From the NCBI RefSeq assembly GCF_025938095.1, contig NZ_JAPCZF010000014.1:1-62630 (forward strand): a stretch of DNA of 62,630 nucleotides, given 5' to 3'. This document shows, in pieces, positions 26,775 to 36,173 of the stretch (within the stretch, counting starts at the first letter, position 1; every line of letters starts with the position of its first letter). The notes under the pieces are model-generated. The model saw only the letters and a program-made list of their open reading frames with translations, was not told where the DNA came from and did no database searches. This DNA is from Novosphingobium sp. JCM 18896. Its GTDB lineage: Bacteria > Pseudomonadota > Alphaproteobacteria > Sphingomonadales > Sphingomonadaceae. Both the position numbers and the translations under genes were made by a program.

Positions 26775-27614
26775 ATGGCGATGAAGACCATAGACATGAA
26801 ATCGTTGGTCGGTACCGAGGTCGTGATCGACCGCGACGACTTCCTGAGCGGGAAATACTCTAAGGAAATTGAACATCTCCTGGTCGAGCGCTCAGCGCTG
26901 GTTTTCCGCGAGATGCATCTCACCAAAGAGGAGCAGCTCCAGTTTGCCGCGACGATCGGTAGCCCGATCGCTTTCGGCGATAGTGCCGTGTCAAACATTT
27001 CGCTCGATCCCGAAGTGTCGACCAGCGCCGAATATACCCGCGGTGCCTTTTACTGGCATATCGACGGCGCCAACGACGCCGTGCCGGCAAAGGCGACGAT
27101 GCTGACCGCCAAGAAACTTTCCGATGAAGGCGGCGACACGCTGATCTGCAATACCTACGCCGCCTATGCTGACTTGCCTGAGGACGAGAAGGCCCGGCTC
27201 GACGGCTTGATGGTGCGCCACGCGCTCGAAGCGACGCAGCGCATGGTGCGGCCTGACTACAGTGCCAAGGACCTCGAGATCTGGCGCAGCCGCTCGTCGC
27301 AGACCCATCCGCTGGTCTGGCACCACAAGCACGGCGGAAGCTCGCTGTTGATCGGCGGGACCGCACTTTACGTCCACGACATGAGTTTTGAGGATAGTTC
27401 GATGTTGCTGGCGCGGCTAATGGACTATGCGACACAGGAAAAATACGTCTATCGCCACAAGTGGACAGTCGGTGACTTCCTGTTGTGGGACAACACCGGC
27501 ACAATCCACCGTGCAGATTTCTATCCTCTCGACAGTGATCGTTTGATGCACCGCACGACGCTGCACGGAGAAGAACCGGTAACCGTTGGCAGGATGGCTG
27601 TCTCCAACGCCTGA
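26775..27614 (+). CDS. TauD/TfdA-family Fe(II)/2-oxoglutarate dioxygenase
   Basis: 279-residue dioxygenase of the TauD/TfdA family. The iron ligands are the HxD in AFYWHIDGAND and the distal His in NTGTIHRADFY; the Arg in RLMHRTTLHG should bind 2-oxoglutarate. The ATG at 26775 begins the family-like part (MAMKTIDMKSLVGTEV). Members hydroxylate sulfonates, phenoxyacids and other small acids with decarboxylation of 2-oxoglutarate. The substrate cannot be told from sequence alone. The neighbouring TonB receptor suggests it acts on an imported compound. Confidence 0.9.
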   Translation: MAMKTIDMKSLVGTEVVIDRDDFLSGKYSKEIEHLLVERSALVFREMHLTKEEQLQFAATIGSPIAFGDSAVSNISLDPEVSTSAEYTRGAFYWHIDGANDAVPAKATMLTAKKLSDEGGDTLICNTYAAYADLPEDEKARLDGLMVRHALEATQRMVRPDYSAKDLEIWRSRSSQTHPLVWHHKHGGSSLLIGGTALYVHDMSFEDSSMLLARLMDYATQEKYVYRHKWTVGDFLLWDNTGTIHRADFYPLDSDRLMHRTTLHGEEPVTVGRMAVSNA

Positions 27615-27896
27615 CCAATTCGGCCAGAAGTGAGCATGGTGCCTAACGTGGCATCGACGCGAGGCCCTTTTCGGGGCCGTGAGATCTGGATGTAGGGCAT
27701 TCGCCTGCAATCAAAGCATCGGCTGACGGTCTTCGCCAACATTGCCGCCGTTCAAGCGCCTCTACGAGGTCGCTGAAAGCGGCCGATCGTTCATGAGGCG
27801 GGGGAAGGGCAGCTCGGTTGTGGTTCGCTCGGTTTTGTATCGCGCGCGCAAGCAGCATCTATCAGCAACTGGCCTCGCGCTGGTTTCGATCGTGCA
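27615..27896. other. Intergenic stretch with hairpin and dispersed repeat
   Basis: It holds a short hairpin (GGCCCTTTTCGGGGCC near 27664) without a T-run and one dispersed-repeat copy at 27772-27795. No gene was seen. Confidence 0.45.
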
Positions 27897-28841
27897 TTAG
27901 GTCATCCTGATTGTCTCAGCGCTACAGATGGCTCCTGTAAATTCTCCTCGTCCGGGCAACGTGTCATTGCTGAACCCGTCACCGATACCGCCCCTATCTG
28001 GAGCCGACCTCATAATCCGCCAATGTCTAACCGTTTCCAGAGATTCCCCCGTCGCTGGAGAGACATAAGCACAATAAACAATGAGCCAAAACCGCCAATC
28101 CCCCCACAATTCGTCCTGAACGATTCCTTTTACCTCATAATGGCGAGTGTCGTCCTTTTGAGGAATGATTGCGTCAATATAAGTCCAATCGGCCCTAGTT
28201 TGATCTGGCGGTGAAAAGTCGCCGGGATATGTATTTCGTGGCAGGAGGCTGCAAAAAATCTTCACATCAAGAGCTGGGACGTTACCAAGGTTCTCAAGGG
28301 TAAGGCTGAAGTTGATGTTGACCCGGTTGATTGGGTCGATTGGATTGCGGTGAGGGTCTCGTGCTGATCGAAACACCGTTCCCTTGATAAATTGCGCGCC
28401 ATCCAAGGCGACCCACGGTCTTTGGCTGGTGTTGAGCGCTTGCGCAGCGATACGATTGGCTTCGCGCATTGCGTCCGTTGCGTAGCCAGTATCTTCGACG
28501 GCACGACGGGTGAGAACGATCTGCCAAAGCAGCAGGGCCGATCCGAGGATGCCTACTATGACTCCCCACCTTGTCCACGCCGCACCGTCTTCAGCGGCCT
28601 TGGCCGCGCGCCACTGAGCGCATAGATCGCTCTCCTCCTTGCTGCTCGGATTCTCGCAGGGAATGGAACCGCCGGGAGTGCCGGATTGCATGCCGCTCAT
28701 TGCAGCCGTGGCGTGAGAATATGATGGAAACCGATCGGCACCGAGTTCGGGCACCCGAGCAATATACGCACCTAATCCGAAGGTGATCGTCAGGGCCGCC
28801 AATCCCGCCATGATCAGCAAGGGCCTGTTGCCTGGGGGCAT
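27897..28841 (-). CDS. Hypothetical membrane protein with two transmembrane segments
   Basis: About 314 residues from the ATG at 28841. TM1 is LLIMAGLAALTITFGLGAYI; a periplasmic-like loop with two Cys (IPCENPSS, SDLCAQWRAAK) follows; TM2 is WGVIVGILGSALLLWQIVL. The rest is a soluble C-terminal domain with beta-strand pattern. No family recognised; the two-TM plus soluble layout is common in sphingomonad and rhizobial hypothetical proteins. An in-frame TTG at 28919 would add 26 residues but has no ribosome binding site. Confidence 0.6.
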   Translation of the reverse strand: MPPGNRPLLIMAGLAALTITFGLGAYIARVPELGADRFPSYSHATAAMSGMQSGTPGGSIPCENPSSKEESDLCAQWRAAKAAEDGAAWTRWGVIVGILGSALLLWQIVLTRRAVEDTGYATDAMREANRIAAQALNTSQRPWVALDGAQFIKGTVFRSARDPHRNPIDPINRVNINFSLTLENLGNVPALDVKIFCSLLPRNTYPGDFSPPDQTRADWTYIDAIIPQKDDTRHYEVKGIVQDELWGDWRFWLIVYCAYVSPATGESLETVRHWRIMRSAPDRGGIGDGFSNDTLPGRGEFTGAICSAETIRMT

Positions 28842-29106
28842 ATCGTTGTCACTCGTCTGAATTTGGGTTGCTGTTCCCCGAGAACCAGCCCCGAGGCTAC
28901 TCGCGGAGTTATAGTTCAACGGGCACGCAGCGGAGCATGGCGATCTACCAGGATGGCGCTCGCTTCGTCCATCCCGATGACCTCTACCGCGGTGCCATGA
29001 CGACGCATCTTAGGAAGCTCGCGAGCTTCTTCTGACAGCGGCGCGGCAATTTATCTGAGCGACTATAGTGCCATCGATCGGCACGAATTGCGCCCATGTC
29101 CGATGA

Positions 29107-29457
29107 GCCCGACACCGTAGCGAGGTTTCGCAGATCCTGCGCGAAGGGCGTGTCGTGTTCGTCGATCGCCCGGCCCGAACTTGCGTTGTGGCGATCGGCG
29201 ATCCCGACAGCGACGAAGACGAGACCGCCGACGTGCCCTGGCTGGCCCTGCGCGCCGGCGAGACGATCGTGTGGACCCCGCCCAGCGAGGGCGAACAGGG
29301 CATGCTGCTCTGCCCCGGCGGCGACATCGCCCAGGGCGTTTTCGTCGCCCGGCTCTATTCCACCCAGTTGTCCGCGCCCGGTAACGTCCTGCGCGAATTC
29401 ATCCGCTTCGGCGAAGCGAGCAGCGGCCTGAGCGGCGTCGAACAATGCGCCCGCTAG
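29107..29457 (+). pseudogene. Remnant of phage baseplate assembly protein V (P2 gpV-like)
   Basis: The frame carries VPWLALRAGETIVWTPPSEG and then EQGMLLCPGGDIAQGVFVAR, the characteristic spike-base pattern of P2 gpV-like baseplate proteins (WLPWL..RAG....W..P..GEQ.L.LSPGGDL..G). The N-terminal part appears only after an in-frame TGA at 29104, and no other tail genes are present, so this is a prophage remnant. The fragment is read from 29107; a GTG at 29155 could start a 100-residue product. Another short open piece at 28936-29035 lies upstream in the same direction. Confidence 0.65.
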
Positions 29458-29459
29458 CC

Positions 29460-30338
29460 TCAATGCGGTTTCGCCAGCGCCTCGAGATCGACCTTGGCTG
29501 CCGTCGCGACTTCCATCAGCGATCCTAGGCAAGCATAGACCCCGGCCCGCCCGAGCTTTCCGTTCTCCTGGAATTCCGAAAGCTTCGAGGGGCGCGTGTC
29601 ACCATCGAACAAGACCTGCGCCGACTGCCCCATCATCTTTTTGGCCAAAGCCGCATTTTGACAGACCTGGAGCGCTTTTTCGGCCTTGGCCTGAGCTTCG
29701 TCAGGCAACGCCTCGGGGATTTCCAGGTCTCCGACCTCCATGTAGCTTTGCTGGCAGGCGGTTTCAGTTTCCTTCGCTGCCGCGAAGCCGTCGTACACAT
29801 CGGCGGAACCGGATTGGATGCCCTTCGCAACCTTCGAGATCTTGCCGCCCGCTTCATCACAGGGCGTCATCCTGTTCACGACGCCATTGTAGAAGCCCTG
29901 CATCGCAAGCGTGCGCTTTTCCGTGTCCACTTTAGCGACAGCCGCCTTGTCGGATGCCGCGCGAATCTCGGCTTTCTGTGCCTCCGCCGCTTCCGCGCTC
30001 GCGCGCGCGGCGGCTGCTTCTCGGCTCTTGGCGATCTGTTCGGGGCTTACGGATGCCCCCATGACTAAGCCAGCTGCCAGGAACAGGACTACTGCCACGA
30101 CGGCACGCGGGATCCCTCTCAACGGCGATGCCTGCCACCGTTTGGCGATTGGCTGTATGGGCATGGCGACGGCAGCCGAAAGCAGCGAAAGCAGCGCGGC
30201 GGCAAATATCGGCTCGCTAAGATACCCCGCTGTCATAAGCAGGCAAATGCCCACCCAAATCCGTCCGACAATCATGCCGACAAGTGCTCGGCCTGACGGC
30301 CCCTTCTTGTCCTGGTAGAGCGCCCCTGAAACGTCCAT
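29460..30338 (-). CDS. Hypothetical membrane protein with coiled-coil-like region
   Basis: 292-residue protein with three or so membrane segments in the first 100 residues (MIVGRIWVGICLLMTAGYL, IFAAALLSLLSAAVAMPI, AVVAVVLFLAAGLVMGA). An Ala/Glu/Lys-rich helix (REAAAARASAEAAEAQKAEI) follows, then a soluble domain with four Cys (TPCDEAGG, ETACQQSY, QVCQNAAL, VYACLGS) that could form two disulfides. No family recognised. It is not obviously linked to the phage remnant beside it. Confidence 0.65.
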   Translation of the reverse strand: MDVSGALYQDKKGPSGRALVGMIVGRIWVGICLLMTAGYLSEPIFAAALLSLLSAAVAMPIQPIAKRWQASPLRGIPRAVVAVVLFLAAGLVMGASVSPEQIAKSREAAAARASAEAAEAQKAEIRAASDKAAVAKVDTEKRTLAMQGFYNGVVNRMTPCDEAGGKISKVAKGIQSGSADVYDGFAAAKETETACQQSYMEVGDLEIPEALPDEAQAKAEKALQVCQNAALAKKMMGQSAQVLFDGDTRPSKLSEFQENGKLGRAGVYACLGSLMEVATAAKVDLEALAKPH

Positions 30339-30634
30339 ACATCCCCCTGCTTCGCCGCATCAGCGGCAATCGCTCCCCTAGTCTGGCCATTCTTTGTCAG
30401 GATAGAAAACTGGCTCGGGATCGGATGTATCGACCACTCGCTGGGTGGGGAGCAGCGGCGCTTCGCCATCGAACGCAACACGGATCCACGCCAACTAAGC
30501 CGACGCTCGCCGGCTGCTTGAGGCTCGCCGAAAGCGGCCTACCGTTCATATGCGATCGCTGATCCCTTCGGCATCCCTCGATCTGTGGCCTTCAACGCTC
30601 TTGGAATACGCCACGCGATCGCTATCATGAGACA

Positions 30635-31408
30635 ATGTTACATCTATCGCTGCAGTCCTCGCCCAATCCGGCGAACGCCCCCAGCGCCCGCTTCTTCGGC
30701 GGCATCGGAATAAGCCCGGGCGCCCAGGTGCTCGACGTCGGCTGCGGCAACGGCGATCTCAGCCGCTACGTGGCCGGTCTTGCCGGAAGGGACGGTGAGG
30801 TCGTTGCGATCGACAGGAGCGAGGAGGCGTTGGCGATGGCTCGCGCGGTCGAGGCGGCTCCAGGCGCAGCGCGGATCGACTACCGCGCGGTCGACCTTTC
30901 GGGCGATCTGCCGGACTTGGGAACGTTCGATGCTATCGTCGGCCGCCGCGTCCTTATGTATCTCCCCGATGCCGCCAGGACGCTCGAGCGGCTGGCGTCG
31001 CTAGCCAGCCGCGGTGCCATAGTGGCGTTCCAAGAGCATGCGCGGTCCGGCCTTCCAGCGGGGAATGGCGACCTCGAGCTCCACCGCCGGCTCTACGACT
31101 GGAACTGGCGGACGGTGGCTGCGGAGGGGGGTGACGTAGGACTGGGGCTCCGTCTCGCCGAGCTGATGCGGCGGGCAGGGCTGGCCGTCGAGGAGGAGCG
31201 CGGCGAGGCCATCCTGCTCCGTCCCGACCAGCCGTCGTTCCTGCCTGTTCTAGCCGAGGCGATGCTGCCGCGGATTGTGGAGCGTGGCGTGGCGACTGCC
31301 AATCAGGTCGATCTGCCCACGCTGCCGCGAAGGATCGACGAGGAGCGGCAAGCTGCGGGGGGCGTGATCGTCTGGGATCTTGCATTTCTCGTCGCGGGTC
31401 GCGCCTGA
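30635..31408 (+). CDS. SAM-dependent class I methyltransferase
   Basis: 257-residue methyltransferase. Motif I is QVLDVGCGNGDLSRYVAGL with the acidic loop VVAIDRSEEAL, and post-motif FDAIVGRRVLMYLPD, as in the Methyltransf_11/25 group. The substrate is not predictable. The ATG at 30635 has no clear ribosome binding site. The gene stands alone between an inverse hypothetical gene and the convergent Bcr/CflA transporter. Confidence 0.88.
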   Translation: MLHLSLQSSPNPANAPSARFFGGIGISPGAQVLDVGCGNGDLSRYVAGLAGRDGEVVAIDRSEEALAMARAVEAAPGAARIDYRAVDLSGDLPDLGTFDAIVGRRVLMYLPDAARTLERLASLASRGAIVAFQEHARSGLPAGNGDLELHRRLYDWNWRTVAAEGGDVGLGLRLAELMRRAGLAVEEERGEAILLRPDQPSFLPVLAEAMLPRIVERGVATANQVDLPTLPRRIDEERQAAGGVIVWDLAFLVAGRA

Positions 31409-31624
31409 CGCCACCTCGCTGTTCGGGCCACGAACGCCGACATAGCGGCCGTCCGACGGCTCAAGACAGCGCCCTAAAACCTGCCTTTCATTCATCGGGC
31501 TATTGCGATCACACCATAGACTGGCTTTGGGACGAAGCCGTCATTCCGAATTGGCTCGCTAAGCGGCGGTTTTCGACAAGAGCCGACGTTCGCACACTGG
31601 ATCATTGGAAACCGGGGCAGCCGA

Positions 31625-32857
31625 TCATCCGCGATCGTCGAGACGGAATTCAAGGGCAACGCGAGCCGCCGCAGCTGAGAGCAATGCGCAGGCGGTCATG
31701 GTTCCAAGCATTGGAAGCTCGGTGCCGTTTGCGGTTGCAGCCACCACGAAGCTTGCGAGTGCGCCGGCCGCGAAACCTGCCGTTCCAAGGATCGCGGACG
31801 CGGAGCCCGCGGCAGCGCCATGTGCGTGGAGGGCCATGACGGTGCCGACCGGCACGAGGATGCCCATTGAGAACAAGACCATGGCGACGCCGAGGATAAG
31901 CACTAGCGTGCCACTAAGGTCGAGAAGCCCTACGACAAGAAGCGCGGACGTCAGAATGGCATTTGCGCCAACGCAGTAGCCGAGCAGGCGCGCGGTTCCG
32001 AGCCGGTCCATGAGCGGACCGGCCAACTGTGCCGAACCGGACCACATGACGGCGGAAAAGCCAAAGACCATACTGAATTGCAACGGGGTCAGTTCATAGA
32101 TCGTCATGAAGACGAACGGTGAGCCCGAAACATATGCGAAGAACGTTGCCTGGGCCAAGCCGATCATCAACGCAGCGCAGATGAAGCTTCGGTCCCGTAG
32201 AAGCAAGCCGTAGCCCCGCAGGGTCGCCATTCCCGCGACGCGGCTGGCCGCCGGTAGCGTTTCAGGAACCTGCGTGACGACGAGCGCTAGCGTGACCACA
32301 CCTGCGGCGGTCAGGAACCAGAAGATCGATGTCCATCCGTAGACCTCGACAAGAGCCGTGCCTGCCAGAGGCGAAATCAAGGGCCCGATCGAGATGACGA
32401 GGACCATGAGCGAAATCATCCGCGCCGCGGTCGACCCGGTGTAGCGGTCCCTGATCAGCGCTCGCGGTACGGCCATGGCGGCGCAGGCCCCGATACCCTG
32501 CAGGAACCGCCATACGATCAACGGCTCAACGGCGACGGCCACGCTTGCCCCTATCGACGAGACGACGAAGAGCAGCAGTCCCGCATAGAGCGCTGGCTTT
32601 CTCCCGAACCTGTCGGAGACCGGGCCGAAGATGTTTTGTCCGACCGCAAGCGCCGCCAGATAGCTTGTCAGGCTGAGTTGGATTGTGGCGCTGGTCGTTC
32701 CCAGCGCTCTGGCCATCTCGGGGAAAGCGGGAACATACATGTTCATCGCGAGAGGGCCCGCAAGCGACACCAGTCCCAGTATCAGCGCCTCTTTCCTGAA
32801 CGACCAGGGACTTTCGCCAAGTGAGTTGGCTCGGGAGGTCATCGCGGAAGCTTTCAT
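31625..32857 (-). CDS. Bcr/CflA-family MFS drug efflux transporter
   Basis: 410-residue major facilitator with 12 predicted membrane segments, Bcr/CflA group. Family marks include PLAMNMYVPAFPEMARALG at the start of TM1, the A-motif GPVSDRFGRKPALYAG between TM2 and TM3, and RALIRDRYTG. These exporters expel bicyclomycin, chloramphenicol and related compounds by proton antiport. It closes the minus-strand cluster led by the alcohol dehydrogenase, so it is probably part of the HxlR-controlled response. Confidence 0.92.
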   Translation of the reverse strand: MKASAMTSRANSLGESPWSFRKEALILGLVSLAGPLAMNMYVPAFPEMARALGTTSATIQLSLTSYLAALAVGQNIFGPVSDRFGRKPALYAGLLLFVVSSIGASVAVAVEPLIVWRFLQGIGACAAMAVPRALIRDRYTGSTAARMISLMVLVISIGPLISPLAGTALVEVYGWTSIFWFLTAAGVVTLALVVTQVPETLPAASRVAGMATLRGYGLLLRDRSFICAALMIGLAQATFFAYVSGSPFVFMTIYELTPLQFSMVFGFSAVMWSGSAQLAGPLMDRLGTARLLGYCVGANAILTSALLVVGLLDLSGTLVLILGVAMVLFSMGILVPVGTVMALHAHGAAAGSASAILGTAGFAAGALASFVVAATANGTELPMLGTMTACALLSAAAARVALEFRLDDRG

Positions 32858-32892
32858 AACGAATGGGAAGGGCGGCGACCGTGAGTGTTCGA

Positions 32893-33393
32893 CTATCGTT
32901 GCAGGAACGGAAGCTGCCCGATGTAGTCCATCTTTCCGATGCGAACGCCTTTATGGCGCAGGATGTCGTAGGCCGTGACCATGTGAAAGTAGAAGTTCGG
33001 GACGCCGTGCTGGTAGAAGTAATCCTTTCCGAGAAAGGCGCCCGACCAGCCTGGAGGCGCCACGATCCGTTCTTCCCAGCCGGCGAAATCGCCTTCCTCG
33101 ATCGATGCGACATACGCGACCGACTTTTCGATCAGAGCTTTGAGTTCCGGGACCGTCTTCTCGGTATCCTCGTAAACCGGGATCGGTTTGCCGCTCAGAA
33201 CGGACGCCGCCAGCCTGGCCGTGTCACAGGCCATCTGAACCTGGCTCATCAACGGCCGCATATTGGGTGCCAGACGGGCGTTCAGCAGAGCGTCCGGCGC
33301 CAGGTTGTTCGCCGCGGCGTGCTGTTGCGCCTTATCCAGAAGCCGGCAAAGGGTGCGAAGCATTTTGGTGAATTGCGTAATCTGCGCGTACAT
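32893..33393 (-). CDS. DUF1993 family protein
   Basis: 166-residue soluble protein, start MYAQITQFTKMLRTL at 33393. It shows the DUF1993 pattern (helical bundle, with FYFHMVTAYDILRHKGVRIG at the C-terminus and LPFLQ at the end). DUF1993 proteins belong to the DinB-like four-helix bundles, and their activity is unknown. It lies 17 bases after the LLM oxidoreductase and 36 bases before the transporter, so it is in the same operon. Confidence 0.8.
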   Translation of the reverse strand: MYAQITQFTKMLRTLCRLLDKAQQHAAANNLAPDALLNARLAPNMRPLMSQVQMACDTARLAASVLSGKPIPVYEDTEKTVPELKALIEKSVAYVASIEEGDFAGWEERIVAPPGWSGAFLGKDYFYQHGVPNFYFHMVTAYDILRHKGVRIGKMDYIGQLPFLQR

Positions 33394-33409
33394 CGTGAGG
33401 GCCTTTGAT

Positions 33410-34390
33410 TTAGGTTGCCGCCTGAGCGGTGATCTCGAGCGAGCGCACGCGCTGGCTGAAGTCGAAGACATCGGTGACGATCATCAGCTCGTCGGCCTTT
33501 GTGTCGGCGACGAGCTGGTTGAGCCCTTTGCGGACCGTCTCGGCGCTGCCCACCACGCTGCAGCTCAGCATCTGCCCGGTTTGGGCTTTCTCCCGCGGCG
33601 TCCAGTAGGCCTCGATGTCGTCTATGGGCGGCTTGAGCAGGCTCGGCATGCCCCGAAACATGTCGGCAAAGGTCATCTGCTGGGAGGTTGCCAGCACGCG
33701 GGCCTCGGCGTCCGTTTCTGCGGCGATCACGTTCACGCCGATCATCGCATAGGGCTGCTGCAGGTGCTCCGAGGGCTGGAAATTGGCCCGATAGGCCTCC
33801 AGCGCCTGACGCAATGCCTGCGGAGAAAACTGCGATCCGAAGGCATAGGGAAGGCCGAGCGCGCCGGCGAGATGCGCCCCGAATAGGCTCGATCCCAATA
33901 TCCACAACGGCACGTTGGTCCCCGAGCCCGGCACCGCCTCGATCCGCTGCTCTTCGCGCTTGGGGGCGAGAAACGCCTGCAGCTCCTGGACGTCCTGGGG
34001 GAAGTTGTCCGCGTTGCCGGGATCCCGCCGCAGCGCCCGCAAGGTCATCTGGTCGGTTCCGGGCGCGCGGCCGAGTCCCAGGTCGATACGGCCGGGAAAG
34101 AGGGTTTCCAGCGTGCCGAACTGTTCCGCGATGACGTACGGGGCGTGGTTGGGCAGCATGACGCCCCCAGCGCCGACGCGGATCGTCGTCGTACCGGCCG
34201 CTATATGCGCCACCACGACCGACGTCGCCGCCGTGGTGACCGCCGGCGAGTTGTGATGCTCGGCCACCCAGATACGTTGAAAACCAAGCCGCTCGGCATG
34301 CTGGGCGAGCGCCCGGGCGTCATCCAGCGCCGTGCGGCGATCGGATCCCTGATGCACGCGCCCCAGTTCCAGAACGGACAGAGGTATCAT
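33410..34390 (-). CDS. LLM-class flavin-dependent oxidoreductase (luciferase-like)
   Basis: 326-residue bacterial luciferase-like monooxygenase of the MsnO8 group: MIPLSVLELGRV start, RIWVAEHHNSPAV, GAGGVMLPNHAPYVIAEQFG, LFPGRIDLGLGRAPGTD. Such enzymes use reduced FMN on small organic substrates. The start overlaps the stop of the alcohol dehydrogenase gene by 4 bases (ATGA), indicating coupled translation. The substrate is unknown. Confidence 0.92.
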   Translation of the reverse strand: MIPLSVLELGRVHQGSDRRTALDDARALAQHAERLGFQRIWVAEHHNSPAVTTAATSVVVAHIAAGTTTIRVGAGGVMLPNHAPYVIAEQFGTLETLFPGRIDLGLGRAPGTDQMTLRALRRDPGNADNFPQDVQELQAFLAPKREEQRIEAVPGSGTNVPLWILGSSLFGAHLAGALGLPYAFGSQFSPQALRQALEAYRANFQPSEHLQQPYAMIGVNVIAAETDAEARVLATSQQMTFADMFRGMPSLLKPPIDDIEAYWTPREKAQTGQMLSCSVVGSAETVRKGLNQLVADTKADELMIVTDVFDFSQRVRSLEITAQAAT

Positions 34391-35406
34391 CGTGCGGAGG
34401 GCCCCTCGATGACGACTTTGCCGACGTGGTTGCCGCTCTTGAGGCGCTGATAGGCAGCCTCGTAGTCCTCAAACGGGAAAACCTGATCGAGGACGGGATG
34501 CACATCATGCAGAGCCATGGCGCGCAGCAGCGCCTCGAAGCTCCCCCGCGGCCCGATCGACGTGCCGGCGACGTGGAGCGACTTGGCAAGGATGTCGATC
34601 GGCGGCAGCCCGCCCCCAAAGCCGCTGGTGAACCCGACCAGTGAGATGTCGCCCCCGTTTCGGGTTGCAGCGGCCGACTGCACGATCGTCTTCTCGCCCG
34701 CAATGTCGATGGTCTTGTCGACGCCGCGTCCGTCCGTGAGCGTCAGGATCTCCTTATCCCACGCCGGATGGGACCGGTAGTTGACGACCGCAGCGGCGCC
34801 AAGCGCCTTGAGCCGTTCCCCCTTCTCGTCCGACGAGGTGATCGCCAGAACCTTCGCGCCGAACATTTTGGCAATCTGCAGCGAGAACAGCGCTACGCCA
34901 CCGGTGCCCTGCACCAGCACCGTCTCGCCCGCCTGCAAAGGCGACGACAGGTTCAGACCCGTCCAGGCCGTGACGGCCGCACAAGGCAGGGACGCCGCCT
35001 CCGCGTAGGAGATGTAGTCCGGCAGGTGCACGATGGCGTTCTCGTGCAAGAGAATCGTTTCGGCCAGCCACCCGTCGGTCGTCATGCCCAGACTGTCGTC
35101 GTGATACTCCGCGCGGTTGGGGCCGCCGATCCAGTGCTGGCAGCAGGACGCCGACACGCGGTCACCGACCTTCGCGCGCTTGACGTTTCGACCAACCGCG
35201 ATCACCTCGCCGGCCCCGTCAGACAAAGGCACGCCATTAGGCTTGGTTGGGCCGCCATACGCGCCGTCAAGGATCGCCTGGTCGCGAAAGTTCAAGGACG
35301 CCGCGTGAACCCTGACCACGACTTCGTGCGGGCCGGGGTTCGGCATCGCCTCGTCGTGCAACTTAAGGCCTGGCTTGTCCCCAGACGTCCAACGCACAGT
35401 TTTCAT
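34387..35406 (-). CDS. NAD(P)-dependent zinc-type alcohol dehydrogenase/quinone-oxidoreductase-like MDR protein
   Basis: 339-residue medium-chain dehydrogenase/reductase. The GroES-like N-terminus contains ASLNFRDQAILDG and PLSDGAGEVIAVG, and the Rossmann domain contains VLVQGTGGVALFSLQIAKMFGA. It lacks the Cys/His cluster for structural zinc, so it is closer to the quinone-oxidoreductase branch of MDRs. The start at 35406 follows AAAGGAAG. It heads a four-gene operon opposite the HxlR regulator, and the shared promoter region holds the operator-like repeat. Confidence 0.9.
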   Translation of the reverse strand: MKTVRWTSGDKPGLKLHDEAMPNPGPHEVVVRVHAASLNFRDQAILDGAYGGPTKPNGVPLSDGAGEVIAVGRNVKRAKVGDRVSASCCQHWIGGPNRAEYHDDSLGMTTDGWLAETILLHENAIVHLPDYISYAEAASLPCAAVTAWTGLNLSSPLQAGETVLVQGTGGVALFSLQIAKMFGAKVLAITSSDEKGERLKALGAAAVVNYRSHPAWDKEILTLTDGRGVDKTIDIAGEKTIVQSAAATRNGGDISLVGFTSGFGGGLPPIDILAKSLHVAGTSIGPRGSFEALLRAMALHDVHPVLDQVFPFEDYEAAYQRLKSGNHVGKVVIEGPSAR

Positions 35407-35505
35407 CGTCTTAGTCTTCCTTTCGATCGGCATGGCGGTGTCGTTCCTGGGACCTACGGGCTGGTTGGCCGAAGGCACGTGTCACCCAAAATTTGCTTGA
35501 TACCT

Positions 35506-35574
35506 AAATTAGCGGTAGCTACCGACCAGCGCAAGAACACACCATTAGGTATGGTACGAACCAAAAGGTAAGTT
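35506..35574. promoter_or_regulatory. Divergent promoter/operator of the ADH operon and hxlR-type gene (module copy 1)
   Basis: It contains a perfect palindrome CGGTAGCTACCG (35513-35524) and AACCAAAAGGTAAGT directly before the regulator start. A very similar 70-base block lies upstream of the SMP-30-like gene (37159-37228), which suggests that one regulator acts at both places. Confidence 0.65.
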
Positions 35575-35576
35575 AG

Positions 35577-35951
35577 ATGAAACGAGATTGGCGAAACGGG
35601 GATCCTGAACAGCAACTGTTCTGGGCGACGGCGACCTGCGAAACCCTGCGGGTGCTGGAAGGGAAGTGGAAGATTGTCATCATCGTCCAGCTCTTCGCGG
35701 CCAAGGCGCCGGTCCGCTTCTCGGAGCTTGAGAAGCGGGTCGTGGGGGTAAACCAGAAGATGCTGATCCAGCAGCTCAAGGAGCTGGAGAAGGACGGGAT
35801 CGTCGCGCGGACGGTTTACCCGCAGGTCCCGCCGAAGGTGGAATATGCGCTGACCGAGCTTGGTCGCGCACTCGGTCCCTCTATCGAGTCACTGATCAAT
35901 TGGGCCTTCCTCAAGTGCGAGATGAGCGGAGGAACGCCGCAGCAGGTTTGA
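35577..35951 (+). CDS. HxlR-family transcriptional regulator
   Basis: 124-residue winged-helix regulator of the HxlR family (CETLRVLEGKWKIVIIVQLF, VRFSELEKRVVGVNQKMLIQ, PPKVEYALTELG). A conserved Cys near residue 21 precedes the first helix, as in redox-sensing HxlR members such as YodB/QorR. It is divergent from the alcohol dehydrogenase operon across about 170 bases. Start at 35577 has AAGGT seven bases upstream. It is proposed to sense electrophiles or quinones and to repress both the ADH operon and the SMP-30-like gene. Confidence 0.9.
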   Translation: MKRDWRNGDPEQQLFWATATCETLRVLEGKWKIVIIVQLFAAKAPVRFSELEKRVVGVNQKMLIQQLKELEKDGIVARTVYPQVPPKVEYALTELGRALGPSIESLINWAFLKCEMSGGTPQQV

Positions 35952-36173
35952 TGCCATCGCGGCAGTGCATCAACCATCACCTTGAACTGAACGTTCGAAC
36001 CCTGGCTCAGATGAGAACCGGGTCAATCGGCGAGCTGGCTTGGGGGGGTACCCCAAACCAGCTCTTGCCGCCCTGCCAGTCGTAGGCATCGAACCGAGCT
36101 CAGTCTCTCCTCGTAGGCGGACAAAAGTCGGCGCTAGGACGAGGCGTGATCGCAGCTCATTGATCGCGCGCGA

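Noticed and set aside
28984..29532. 182-codon minus-strand frame
   Set aside because: It overlaps the gpV remnant, which has clear family similarity, and shows only Ala/Gly/Arg-rich shadow composition.
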